Shown: piece after piece, positions 26,368 to 34,663 of the stretch
Position numbering within the stretch: the first letter of the stretch is position 1
Layout: the number at the start of each line of letters is the position of its first letter
NCBI RefSeq assembly: GCF_021390325.1
Contig: NZ_JAJUWU010000020.1
Coordinates: 1-64,000 of the forward strand
Origin: Jiella avicenniae
GTDB taxonomy: Bacteria > Pseudomonadota > Alphaproteobacteria > Rhizobiales > Rhizobiaceae
Reading direction: 5' to 3'
DNA length: 64,000 bases
Translations under genes and position numbers: made by a program
The notes under the pieces: model-generated
What the model was told of the DNA's origin: nothing
The model's input: the letters and a program-made list of their open reading frames with translations, nothing else
Database searches by the model: none

Positions 26368-28434
26368 ATGGATCGCAGCGAAACGTTCGGCGACGGAAAG
26401 ATCGCGCTTCGGATCGACGGCGACATCGCCACCGTGGTCATCGACAACCCGCCGGTGAATGCCGGCAGCCACGACGTCCGCCGCGGCCTTCTCGACGCCT
26501 TCGCCGCAATCGCAGGCATGGACGGAATCGCCGGCGTCGTTCTGGCGGGGGCGAACGGCACTTTTGTCGCCGGTTCGGACCTGAAGGAATTCGGCGCGCC
26601 GCTCGGCGAGCCGCAGCTTCCAGCCGTCATCGCCGCGATCGAGGCGACGGCCGTGCCGGTGGTCGCCGCCCTCGACGGGGCGGCGCTCGGCGGCGGTTTC
26701 GAGCTGTCGCTCGGCTGCGACGGCCGCGTGGCCGCGCCCGGGACCGTGATCGGGCTTCCCGAGGTCGGGCTCGGCATCGTGCCCGGTGCCGGTGGCACCC
26801 AGCGCATGCCCCGCCTTGCCGGCGTTCCGGCCTCGCTCGGGCTGATCTGCGGGGCGAGGCGCATTGCGGCCGAGGAGGCTTTGCGGCTCGGGCTGATCGA
26901 CGCCGTCGCGGCCGATGATCTGCGCATGGCCGCCCGGGACCTCCTTCGGCGGCTCGATGGCAAGCGCCGGGTGCGCGACCTTGCGGTTTCGGCGGCCGAT
27001 CCGGTCGAGCTGGAGGCGGCGAAAGCTGCGGCCTTGAAGGCCGGCAGGAACAGGCCGGCGGCGATCGAGGCCGCCCGCCTGGTCGAACTGTCCGCCACCG
27101 TGCCGTTCGACGAGGCACTCGCCGAAGAACGCCGCGTCTTTCAGGAGATCCGGTCGAGCCCCGAGGCCGTGGCACTCCGCCACGTCTTCTTCGCCGAGCG
27201 CGCGGCCGGCCGAGTGGACGGGCTTTCGGCCGCACCTCGCAGGATTGAGCGAGCCGCCGTCATCGGCGCCGGGACGATGGGCGCGGGGATCGCCTATGCG
27301 CTGCTGAGGGCTGGGTTCGAGGTCGTGCTGATCGAGCAGACCGAGGCGGCTCTCGCAGCAGGTCGCGAGCGCGTCGAGGGCCTCGTCTCCGGCGACGCCG
27401 CGAAGGGGCGGATCGGCGAAGGCGAGGCGGCCGCAATGCGGTCGCGGCTGTCGCCGGTCGCCGATCTCGCCGCCGTGGCGACAGTCGATCTCGTCGTCGA
27501 GGCGGTGTTCGAGGACATGGCGGTGAAGTCCGCGCTTCTCGCCGGTCTCGGCCAGATCGCCGCGCCGCAGGCGATCCTCGCCTCCAACACCTCCTATCTC
27601 GATCTCGACGCGCTCGCCGCCGCGAGCGGCCGACCGGATCGCGTCGTCGGGCTCCACTTCTTCAGCCCCGCCCACGTCATGAAGCTGCTCGAGGTGGTGC
27701 GCGGGGCGAAGACCTCCGACGAGACGCTGGCGACCGGGCTTTGGCTCGGCCGCAAGCTGAAGAAGACGGCGATCGTCGCAGGCGTCGGCGAAGGCTTCGT
27801 CGGCAACCGGCTCTATGCCGCCTATCGCGGCCAGGCCGAGATGCTGGTGGAAGACGGCGCGCTGCCCTGGCAGGTGGACGCGGCGCTCGAAGCCTTCGGC
27901 ATGGCGATGGGGCCGTTTGCCGTCTCCGACCTTTCCGGCCTCGACATCGCCTTTGCCCGGCGCAAGCGCCTCGCGGCGACGCGCGATCCGGCCGAGCGCT
28001 ACGTGAAAATTCCCGACATGCTCTGCGAAGCCGGCCGGCTCGGCCGCAAGACCGGCGCCGGCTGGTATCGCTACGACGGCCGCAAGCGCCAGCCCGACCC
28101 GGAGGTCGAGCGCCTGATCCTGGCCGAGGCGGAGGCGGCAGGACGCGAGCGCCGGGCGATTTCCGACGAGGAATGCCGGGATCGCTGCCTGGCGGCGCTG
28201 GTCAACGAGGCGGCGCTGGTGCTCGACGAGACAATCGCCCAGCGCCCCGGCGACGTCGACGTCGCCTTCGTCAACGGCTACGGCTTCCCCCGCTGGCGCG
28301 GCGGCCCGCTCTGGTGGGCCGCACATGATGGCCGGGACGCCGTCCTCGCGGCGCTGCCACAGGTCGAAGCCGCCGTCGGTCAAGGCTTTCGGCGCGGCGA
28401 CGTCGAGGGGATGCTGGAGGGGATTTCGGGATAA
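26368..28434 (+). CDS. FadJ-like enoyl-CoA hydratase/3-hydroxyacyl-CoA dehydrogenase
   Basis: A 688-residue fusion enzyme of beta-oxidation type. Residues 1-180 are a crotonase domain (GSDLKEFG; ALGGGFELSLGCD; LPEVGLGIVPGAGGTQ, with both catalytic glutamates). A Rossmann domain begins at VIGAGTMGAGIAYAL, and LHFFSPAHVMKLLEVV holds the catalytic His. Two 3HCDH C-terminal domains follow. The start is ATG 26368 because GAGGGGG lies nine bases before it; ATG 26359 directly abuts that run. No thiolase or acyl-CoA dehydrogenase lies nearby, so it may serve an unlinked degradation route. Confidence 0.92.
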   Translation: MDRSETFGDGKIALRIDGDIATVVIDNPPVNAGSHDVRRGLLDAFAAIAGMDGIAGVVLAGANGTFVAGSDLKEFGAPLGEPQLPAVIAAIEATAVPVVAALDGAALGGGFELSLGCDGRVAAPGTVIGLPEVGLGIVPGAGGTQRMPRLAGVPASLGLICGARRIAAEEALRLGLIDAVAADDLRMAARDLLRRLDGKRRVRDLAVSAADPVELEAAKAAALKAGRNRPAAIEAARLVELSATVPFDEALAEERRVFQEIRSSPEAVALRHVFFAERAAGRVDGLSAAPRRIERAAVIGAGTMGAGIAYALLRAGFEVVLIEQTEAALAAGRERVEGLVSGDAAKGRIGEGEAAAMRSRLSPVADLAAVATVDLVVEAVFEDMAVKSALLAGLGQIAAPQAILASNTSYLDLDALAAASGRPDRVVGLHFFSPAHVMKLLEVVRGAKTSDETLATGLWLGRKLKKTAIVAGVGEGFVGNRLYAAYRGQAEMLVEDGALPWQVDAALEAFGMAMGPFAVSDLSGLDIAFARRKRLAATRDPAERYVKIPDMLCEAGRLGRKTGAGWYRYDGRKRQPDPEVERLILAEAEAAGRERRAISDEECRDRCLAALVNEAALVLDETIAQRPGDVDVAFVNGYGFPRWRGGPLWWAAHDGRDAVLAALPQVEAAVGQGFRRGDVEGMLEGISG

Positions 28435-28916
28435 CGTCGCAACGGGCGTCCCGGCGAGACCGTTTGCGGAGGGCGCCGGGCAGAGGATGAGCGGCGGCGG
28501 CATTCTCCGCCCAGCGAGATCAAGGCAATCGCTTGAAGACGAGTGCCATCGGCGACGCTTCGATCTCCCCCCTTGTGGGGGAGATGGGTGGCAACCCAGA
28601 AGGGGGGGGGCTGCGCCACCCTCCAGCAGTCCGGCGCTTGGTCGCCCCCCTCTGCCTGCCGGCATCTCCCCCGCAAGGGGGGAGATCAGGCCACTTGCCG
28701 GCCTGGCTCCGGCTTCGAGCGATTGCTCTGCCTGCAAGATATCGGCCTTGCTCCGATCGTCGGCCGGCGGTAGCTTTTCCGGACAGGCTTGGCCCGCGCC
28801 TCCTCCCTCCAGTCGGGAAGTATCGCACATACGGGGTGACGAAGATCATCGAACCATCTGTTCGAGCGTTCGCATAAGGAGGGATTGCGTTTCCGGCTCG
28901 CAATGGAGGTTCCGTG
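28435..28916. other. Intergenic region with RIME-like repeat
   Basis: 482 bases between the FadJ-like and DnaB-like genes. The centre holds the composite palindrome at 28562-28687. The rest shows no gene; open frames on both strands are by-products of the repeat. GGAGG at 28905-28909 belongs to the next gene. Confidence 0.6.
28562..28687. repeat. RIME-like composite palindromic element
   Basis: The left end GATCTCCCCC...GGGGGAGATG (28562-28586) and right end CATCTCCCCC...GGGGGGAGATC (28663-28687) are each hairpins and also inverted copies of one another. Inside, GGTGGC and GCGCCACC form another stem. The 126-base layout matches the mosaic intergenic elements of rhizobia. It looks non-autonomous: no transposase frame is present. 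Confidence 0.75.
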
Positions 28917-29624
28917 ATGCGACTGTCCGCCCCGATCCATCGCTTGAAACGTCGCGCCAGACTGTTGGCCCGCGATCAGAATATCCCGCTGCACGAGGCG
29001 CTTGACCACGTCGCACGGGCGGAGGGGTTCTCCGCGTGGAGCCTGCTTTCCGACCGTTTCGCGACGAACCGGCCTGCCACTTCGCTCTTGCCGCAGCTGG
29101 CGGAAGGCGACATGCTTCTGATCGGCGCGAGGCCGATGCATGGCAAGACGCTCCTGGGATTGCAGCTTCTTCTCGACGCCGCCCGCATGGGGCGACGAGC
29201 CGTCTTCTTCACACTGGAATATACCGAGCGGCAGGCGATGGAGCGCGTCAGCTTCCTCGATCCCAAATCGGCAGAAAATGCGCTGGAGATCGTCACCTCG
29301 CCGGAGATCAGCGCCGATTTCGTCGTCCGTCACCTGTCGGGCGCGCCGCGGGGAACCGTCGCGGTGATAGACTATCTGCAGATTCTCGATCAGCAGCGAA
29401 GCAAGCCCGCGCTCTTCGATCAGATGCTGGTCCTGCAGGCGTTTGCCAGAGACGCCGGCATCGTTCTCGGCTTCATCTCGCAGATCGACCGGTCCTTCGA
29501 TCCGGAGCGGACCTCCGTGCCGACGCTCGACGACATTCGCCTTCCCAATCCGATCCCGGCGAGAATCTTTTCGAAAACCTGCTTTCTCCATGCCGGCGAA
29601 GTGCGGGTCGAAAACTTGAACTGA
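28917..29624 (+). CDS. Small DnaB-like RecA-fold ATPase
   Basis: A 235-residue protein that holds only the ATPase core of a DnaB-type helicase. Walker A is GARPMHGKT at 70-78 and Walker B is VIDYLQIL at about 146-153; FISQIDRSF fits the following helicase motif with its conserved Gln. The N-terminal 45 residues are a short helical module, not the primase-binding domain of DnaB, and resemble the N-terminus of the protein at 63129-63575. The start is ATG 28917 with GGAGG seven bases before it. It stands alone beside the RIME-like repeat. It is not the replicative helicase, which is about twice this length. Confidence 0.75.
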   Translation: MRLSAPIHRLKRRARLLARDQNIPLHEALDHVARAEGFSAWSLLSDRFATNRPATSLLPQLAEGDMLLIGARPMHGKTLLGLQLLLDAARMGRRAVFFTLEYTERQAMERVSFLDPKSAENALEIVTSPEISADFVVRHLSGAPRGTVAVIDYLQILDQQRSKPALFDQMLVLQAFARDAGIVLGFISQIDRSFDPERTSVPTLDDIRLPNPIPARIFSKTCFLHAGEVRVENLN

Positions 29625-29735
29625 GGAGGCTCTACCGGGCCCCGCAGGGGGCTCCGGCAGATCATCCGGCGACGGCCGCGTGACGAGCGGCCACGGTCGT
29701 GCAGAGCGGGTCCGCGTCCAGCCGTCGCCCATCTC

Positions 29736-29981
29736 TTACGCGTCGTCCTCGACCGCCGTGCGCGGCCGGTCGCCGCCGGACGAGACCTCGGCGTGCCACT
29801 TGCCGCCTTCGTCCTCCCAGACGATGCCGGCGCTCTCGCCGGGCTGCTGTTGCCTGACCGCCGCCTGACGGGCGGCGATGAAGGCGGCGTCGTGGGTGGC
29901 GAAGGTTTCCGAATAGACGTCGCCCAGCTTGTAGGCGTAGCCGCCGTCGTGCTCGACGATGTGATAGGTGATTTGCGGCAT
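29736..29981 (-). CDS. DUF2188-family protein
   Basis: An 81-residue protein with the DUF2188 pattern: ITYHIVEHDGGYAYKLGDVYSETFATHDAAFIAA, then WEDEGGKWHAEV. Such small proteins are frequent in rhizobial-type genomes and have no known function. It is single-gene and converges with the DnaB-like gene. Confidence 0.75.
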   Translation of the reverse strand: MPQITYHIVEHDGGYAYKLGDVYSETFATHDAAFIAARQAAVRQQQPGESAGIVWEDEGGKWHAEVSSGGDRPRTAVEDDA

Positions 29982-30187
29982 GGCCGTTCTCCGTCGAAAG
30001 CGTGATCGCGCCGGGCCCTCATGACCCGCGCGAGCCGAAAAGTCCTCGACCCAAATGCTGTCGAACCGCCCGCCGGCAAGGAGGGCGGCGCAGATCGGCG
30101 GAGCGCCGCCGGCAGGAAGCCTCGAAGTCGAGCGTCGGGCTGGCGCGCGGCGATGCGAGGCGCCGATTTGACGGCAACTTCAGTGGC

Positions 30188-31930
30188 TCAGGCGACGGTC
30201 CGCAGATGCGGCGTCGCACAGTCGCAGGCGTCTTCGTCTCGCGCGTCCCCGGCCCAGCACTTCAGCTTCGACGTCCTGCCGATGCCCGGATTGAAGGTGT
30301 TGGTGGGGTCGAGCCTGCGGTAGAAGTCCCGCAGGGCGGGCTTGGCGTCGTAGAGATGGCCGACATTGTGCTCGGCCGGGTACTCCGCCCCCCGCGCATC
30401 GAGGAGCTTCCACAGCGCGTGCTCGATCGCCAGACAGTCCTCGCCCTTGCGCACGAGATATTCCTGGTGGAGGACGTGGCAGAAGAAGTGGCCGCAATAC
30501 ATCTTGAAGGCGATCTTCTCCTCGATCTCCTGCGGCAGCTTTTCGAACCAGTCCAGCGTGTTGCGGGGCAAAGCGACGTCGAGGGCGACGATGTCCTCGA
30601 CCGTCTTGGGATGGACGGCCCGGTAGCGCACGATCGCGCCGCCGACGGCGAAGCGGTTGAGAAACGCCGCGCTGCCCTCTTCGGCGTCACATTCGAAGAA
30701 GTCGCCGGTGGCCGAGGGAAAGCGGCGTTCGAGATAGGCCCGCGCCTCTGCGGATCCGCCATTGCCCATCTTCAGCAGAAGGTGGTGGGCATAGCGATCC
30801 CGATAATCGTTCATCCGGCGGGGCAGATGTTCGGGGAACAGTCGTGACAGCCCCTGCAGGAAGCGGTCGGAGATCGCGCCACCGAGGCCGAGCTTTTCGG
30901 TGAGCCCGTCGATCCGGCTCTTGACGGCGAAAGCCTTCGGCACGTTGTCCGTGCCGAAATGCCTGATGAACAGGAACAGGTCCTTGCCGTAGCGCCGGCT
31001 CGCGTCATAGGCCGTGCGGTGCATGTACTCGCCGGCGATCGGCAGGTTTTCGAAGCCGGTCAGGATCTCGCGGCGGATGGTTTCCAGTTCCGCCGGCTCG
31101 TTGCTGCCGATGTAGAAGACGGTGACGTCCTCGTCGGCTGGGAACGTGTCGAGCCGCACGGCGAAGACCGCGACCTTGCCGGCCGAGCCCGACGCCTCGT
31201 AGTGACGGCGCGGATCGGCATTGAAGCGGGCGGGGGAGGCGGCGTCGACCTGCCGGACATGACGCTGATACTCCCGGTCCGAGGCCCAGCGGTCGGCCGG
31301 GAACGCGATCTGGCTCTCGTCGAAAGAACCCGCGTCGATCGCCGCGAGGATGGTTTCGGGGTCGTTCCCGGCCTCGATCCCCAGGTGATTGACCAGCTGC
31401 AGCGCGCCGGTCTCCGTAACCTGCGCGAAGAGCGCCATCTGCGTGAAGGCCGGGCCACGGCGGATCAAAGCGCCGCCGGAATTGTTGCAGATGCCGCCGG
31501 TCACCGAAGCGCCGATGCAGGACGAGCCGATCACCGAATGGGGCTCGCGGCCGAGCGGGCGCAGCTGCTTTTCGAGCTGGTTGAGCGTCGAGCCCGGCTG
31601 GCAGACCACCTGACGCCCCGAGTCGAGAAGATGGATGCGGTCCATCCGCAGCATGTTGACGATGACGATCGGACGATCGTAGCCGTCGCCATCCGGCGTC
31701 GAGCCGCCGGTGAGGCCGGTATTGGCGGCCTGGCAGATGATCGCGACGTCCGCCGCGACGCAGGCCTTCAGCGTGCGCCATTGCTCGACCAGGCTGCCCG
31801 GCCGGACGACCGCGAGGACGTCGCCGTCGCCGTAGCGATAGCCCTTGCGGAAGCGGCGGGTCGCATTTCGGCCGGTCAGCACGTGGCGCGTTCCGGCGAT
31901 GCCCTGAAGTTCTGCGACGAGATCGCTCAT
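30188..31930 (-). CDS. dld: Quinone-dependent D-lactate dehydrogenase
   Basis: A 580-residue FAD enzyme of the Dld family that oxidises D-lactate to pyruvate at the membrane. The FAD-binding half contains ICQAANTGLTGGSTPDG and GSSCIGASVTGGICNNSGG, both diagnostic. The C-terminal Lact-deh-memb region (FKMYCGHFFCHVLHQEYLV, DPTNTFNPGIG) is complete, and the length agrees with E. coli Dld. ATG 31930 is the only likely start; its leader contains a 16-base palindrome and the spacing of the SD-like GGGGAG is unusually long. It follows the SDR gene by 73 bases and probably shares its promoter. Confidence 0.93.
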   Translation of the reverse strand: MSDLVAELQGIAGTRHVLTGRNATRRFRKGYRYGDGDVLAVVRPGSLVEQWRTLKACVAADVAIICQAANTGLTGGSTPDGDGYDRPIVIVNMLRMDRIHLLDSGRQVVCQPGSTLNQLEKQLRPLGREPHSVIGSSCIGASVTGGICNNSGGALIRRGPAFTQMALFAQVTETGALQLVNHLGIEAGNDPETILAAIDAGSFDESQIAFPADRWASDREYQRHVRQVDAASPARFNADPRRHYEASGSAGKVAVFAVRLDTFPADEDVTVFYIGSNEPAELETIRREILTGFENLPIAGEYMHRTAYDASRRYGKDLFLFIRHFGTDNVPKAFAVKSRIDGLTEKLGLGGAISDRFLQGLSRLFPEHLPRRMNDYRDRYAHHLLLKMGNGGSAEARAYLERRFPSATGDFFECDAEEGSAAFLNRFAVGGAIVRYRAVHPKTVEDIVALDVALPRNTLDWFEKLPQEIEEKIAFKMYCGHFFCHVLHQEYLVRKGEDCLAIEHALWKLLDARGAEYPAEHNVGHLYDAKPALRDFYRRLDPTNTFNPGIGRTSKLKCWAGDARDEDACDCATPHLRTVA

Positions 31931-31937
31931 GCTGTGC

Positions 31938-31953
31938 GGGGAGACGTCTCCCC
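31938..31953. promoter_or_regulatory. Perfect palindrome before dld
   Basis: GGGGAGACGTCTCCCC is a perfect 16-base palindrome just 7 bases upstream of the dld ATG. In the mRNA it would bury the GGGGAG that could act as the ribosome site. It may serve in translation control or as a DNA site. Confidence 0.45.
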
Positions 31954-32003
31954 TCCCTGTTCGATTGGCTGATCCGGCCGCCCGGTCGGCGCGGCACGAA
32001 CCC

Positions 32004-32768
32004 TCAGAGACTCGTATAGCCGCCATCGACGGAAACGATCGACCCCGTCATCAGGCTGGAGGCGTCGGACGCGAGGAACTGGACGACGGCGGCGATCTCC
32101 TCCGGCTCGCCCAGCCGTCCCATCGGGGTCATCTTCAGCCATTGATCGACCAGTTCGGCCGATCCTTCGGCGACCCCGGCGATCAGCGGGGTATTGATAT
32201 AGGTGGGCGCCACGGCGTTGACGCGCACGCCGCGGGCCGCCCATTCCACCGCCAGGGATTTCGTCAGGTGGTGCACGGCGGCCTTGGTGGCGTTGTAGTG
32301 GCACTGCGGCTGCGGCCAGTTGACGATCTGGCCGGACATCGAACCGACATTGACGATCGATCCCTTGCCGCTTGCCAGCATTTTCCGGCCGAAGGCGCGG
32401 CAGGTGCGGAAGACGCCGGTCAGATTGACGTCGACGACCTTCTGCCAGTCGTCGTCTTCCATCTCGTCTGCGGGCGTATTGGTGACGACGCCGGCGTTGC
32501 AGACGAGGATGTCGAGGGCCGGAAGCTCGTCCGCGAGTGCCCGAAGCGCGGCCGTGTCGGTGACGTCGAGCCGATGGACGCCGGCGACCCGTCCCTCGGG
32601 CAGAGTCGCGGCGGCCGCTTCTGCGCGGGCGAGGTCGATGTCGGTGCAGTGGACGTCGGCGCCCGTCTGCGCCAGCGCCATGGCGATCGCCGCCCCGATC
32701 CCCTGTCCGGCGCCCGTCACCAGGGCCGTCTTGCCGGAAAGGTCGAGCTTGCGGCGATAGTCTGTCAT
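32004..32768 (-). CDS. Short-chain dehydrogenase/reductase (polyol dehydrogenase-like)
   Basis: A 254-residue classical SDR. The cofactor loop is TGAGQGIG at 18-25; an Asp after the second strand (TDID) points to NAD. The catalytic set is Ser143, Tyr158 and Lys162 (YNATK). In its locus it is the best candidate for oxidising a pentitol, or a similar polyol, to a ketose. The start is ATG 32768 with AAGGGC before it; an upstream in-frame extension is poor. An RpiR-type palindrome lies 119 bases upstream. Confidence 0.88.
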   Translation of the reverse strand: MTDYRRKLDLSGKTALVTGAGQGIGAAIAMALAQTGADVHCTDIDLARAEAAAATLPEGRVAGVHRLDVTDTAALRALADELPALDILVCNAGVVTNTPADEMEDDDWQKVVDVNLTGVFRTCRAFGRKMLASGKGSIVNVGSMSGQIVNWPQPQCHYNATKAAVHHLTKSLAVEWAARGVRVNAVAPTYINTPLIAGVAEGSAELVDQWLKMTPMGRLGEPEEIAAVVQFLASDASSLMTGSIVSVDGGYTSL

Positions 32769-32886
32769 GGCGGGCCCTTCGGCGGTGTTCTGCGGCCCGG
32801 CTTGGCGCTGCAAGGGGCTCGCGGTGCTCGGTGGCGACGGCAGATCCGAACGTCCGAGCGAATCGATCTCGAATGCCCATCAGGCG

Positions 32887-32903
32887 ATATAGCAAAACTA
32901 TAT
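32887..32903. promoter_or_regulatory. RpiR-type operator candidate, site 1
   Basis: ATATAG-CAAAA-CTATAT: perfect 6-base arms around an A-rich 5-base centre, upstream of the SDR-dld unit. It is the most symmetric of four matching sites. Confidence 0.65.
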
Positions 32904-33126
32904 TATCCACCCTCGCACCGTCAACGTGCTTGAGGCGTCTGTGGGCGGTCCCCGACATTCGCAGCTTCGACAGATATCTACACAGAGCGCTGCAAGAAAT
33001 TGAGAATATGAGGGAAAAGCAAATTCCACGCGACCCCGTCGAGGCCGGCGTCATGCGGCTCTGCGGATACCGTCGCCGATCCTTCGCAGACGTCATCCGC
33101 AATTTTCGGTCTTCCGTTCAGAAAAA

Positions 33127-33143
33127 ATCTAGTTTAGCTATGC
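33127..33143. promoter_or_regulatory. RpiR-type operator candidate, site 2
   Basis: ATCTAG-TTTAG-CTATGC, with the inner TAG/CTA arms conserved and the same 5-base spacing, 66 bases before the aldehyde dehydrogenase start. Confidence 0.6.
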
Positions 33144-33208
33144 CGCGATGATGTCGCAGGGCGCAAGGGCGCTACGGCCGTGAGCGGCCGTGATGGAAGG
33201 GCAGTCGG

Positions 33209-34663
33209 ATGTTCGAGAGCGAAATGTTGATCGGCGGCGAGTGGATCTCGGGCGAAGGCGCGGTCCTCGAGGTGCAGAACCCGGCGACCGAAGAGACGAT
33301 CGGCACGATCACCAACGCCACCCCGGAAGAAATCGACCGTGCCATCCACGCCGCGCGCAAGGCATTTCCCGCATGGGCCGGGCTTTCGCCGTTCAGGCGG
33401 GCGGAACTGCTGCACAAGGCCGGAGACCTGATCGACCGGCGCAAGGACGACATCGCCCGTGCGATGACGAGCGAGCAGGGCAAGCCGTTGAACGAGGCGA
33501 GGGGCGAGGTGTCCAAGCTCGCCCAGACCCTGCACTTCTACGCGGAAGAAGGGGTCCGGGTTCACGGCGCGATCATCCCGAACGAGAGCAATGCCTATCA
33601 GAGCCTCGTCGTCCGCGAGCCGATCGGCGTCGTCGCGGCGATTTCGCCCTGGAACTACCCGGCCGAGCTGATCGGCTGGAAGATCGGCGGGGCGCTCGCC
33701 GCCGGCTGCACGATCGTCGTCAAGCCGCCGGAGTTGACGCCGTTCTCGCCGCTGGCGATCGCCCGCGCTTTGCACGATGCCGGGATCCCCGCCGGGGTCG
33801 TCAACATGGTCACCGGCAAGGGCTCGAGCGTCGGCCAGCACCTCGTCGAAAGCCCGCTGATCGACAAGGTCGCCTTCACCGGCTCGGGCGCGGTCGGTCT
33901 TCGAATCCAGCAATCCAGCCCGACGGTGAAGAAGCTCTCCTTGGAGCTCGGCGGCAACTGTCCGATGATCGTCACCGCGACCGCCGATCTCGACGCGGCG
34001 GTGAAGGGTGCGGCCCGGCGCGCCTTCCGCAACATGGGCCAGATCTGCATCGCCATCAATCGCATCTACGTCGCCGAGAGCGTCTACGAGGCCTTCCTGT
34101 CGAAGCTCGCGGCGGCGGCGGATGCGCTCACCATCGACAACGGCCTCGACGATCCGGCTGCCGATCTCGGCGCGATGGCCTCGGCCGAGCCTCTCGGAAA
34201 GACGAAGACCCATCTGGCCGACGCCCTGGAAAAGGGCGCGCGGCTGATGGCCGGCGGCCGTCCGCCGGAGGGCGAGAAATTCAAGAAGGGCTTCTTCTTC
34301 CGCCCGACCGTCCTCGCGGACTGCACCCACGAAATGCAGGTGATGACGGAGGAGACCTTCGGGCCGCTGGTCGGCGTCGCGCCCTTCCGCAGCCTCTCCG
34401 AGGCGGTCGAAAAGGCCAACGACACGCCCTACGGCCTCGCCGCCTACGCCTACACCAAGCATATGGACGAGATGCGCTACCTGTCGTCCCGGCTCGACTA
34501 CGGCAACGTTGCGATCAACAACGTCGACGCCGGCATCATCAACGCCCCCTATGGCGGCCGCAAGCAGAGCGGCGTCGGCTACGAGCACGGCCGCGAGGGC
34601 ATGCTGGAATATTTCAACTTCAAGCATGTGCGCATCTGCTTCGACGAGCCGGAGGACGCCTGA
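33209..34663 (+). CDS. Aldehyde dehydrogenase family protein
   Basis: A 484-residue NAD(P)-dependent aldehyde dehydrogenase. The catalytic Cys is in NMGQICIAINR and the general-base Glu in LELGGNCP; SPWNYP and FTGSGAVG are the cofactor-site motifs. Related enzymes oxidise lactaldehyde, glycolaldehyde, succinate semialdehyde or 2-oxoglutarate semialdehyde. The last would join it to the XylX-like dehydratase at the far end of the same locus. Start ATG 33209 has GGAAGG before it. Its stop overlaps the kinase ATG by one base. Confidence 0.92.
   Translation: MFESEMLIGGEWISGEGAVLEVQNPATEETIGTITNATPEEIDRAIHAARKAFPAWAGLSPFRRAELLHKAGDLIDRRKDDIARAMTSEQGKPLNEARGEVSKLAQTLHFYAEEGVRVHGAIIPNESNAYQSLVVREPIGVVAAISPWNYPAELIGWKIGGALAAGCTIVVKPPELTPFSPLAIARALHDAGIPAGVVNMVTGKGSSVGQHLVESPLIDKVAFTGSGAVGLRIQQSSPTVKKLSLELGGNCPMIVTATADLDAAVKGAARRAFRNMGQICIAINRIYVAESVYEAFLSKLAAAADALTIDNGLDDPAADLGAMASAEPLGKTKTHLADALEKGARLMAGGRPPEGEKFKKGFFFRPTVLADCTHEMQVMTEETFGPLVGVAPFRSLSEAVEKANDTPYGLAAYAYTKHMDEMRYLSSRLDYGNVAINNVDAGIINAPYGGRKQSGVGYEHGREGMLEYFNFKHVRICFDEPEDA

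Larger units (their letters stand above)
32769..33208. promoter_or_regulatory. Divergent control region of the pentose locus
   Basis: 440 bases between the SDR and the aldehyde dehydrogenase. It holds two copies of the 17-base palindrome (32887-32903 and 33127-33143) and is clearly more AT-rich than its surroundings from about 32880 to 33145. The open frame at 32831-33151 has no family features and is judged non-coding. Confidence 0.65.

Noticed and set aside
28380-28903. Several open frames on both strands in the RIME-like region.
   Set aside because: They are by-products of the palindromic repeat; translation is Pro/Gly/Arg-rich on both strands.
30019-30187. Short frames between the DUF2188 gene and dld.
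   Set aside because: Arg-rich, overlapping on both strands, no motif; the gap looks like ordinary non-coding sequence.
33190-34662. An N-terminal extension that would fuse about 490 residues to the FGGY kinase.
   Set aside because: The extension is an out-of-frame copy of the aldehyde dehydrogenase gene; the kinase starts at ATG 34663 with its own phosphate motif.
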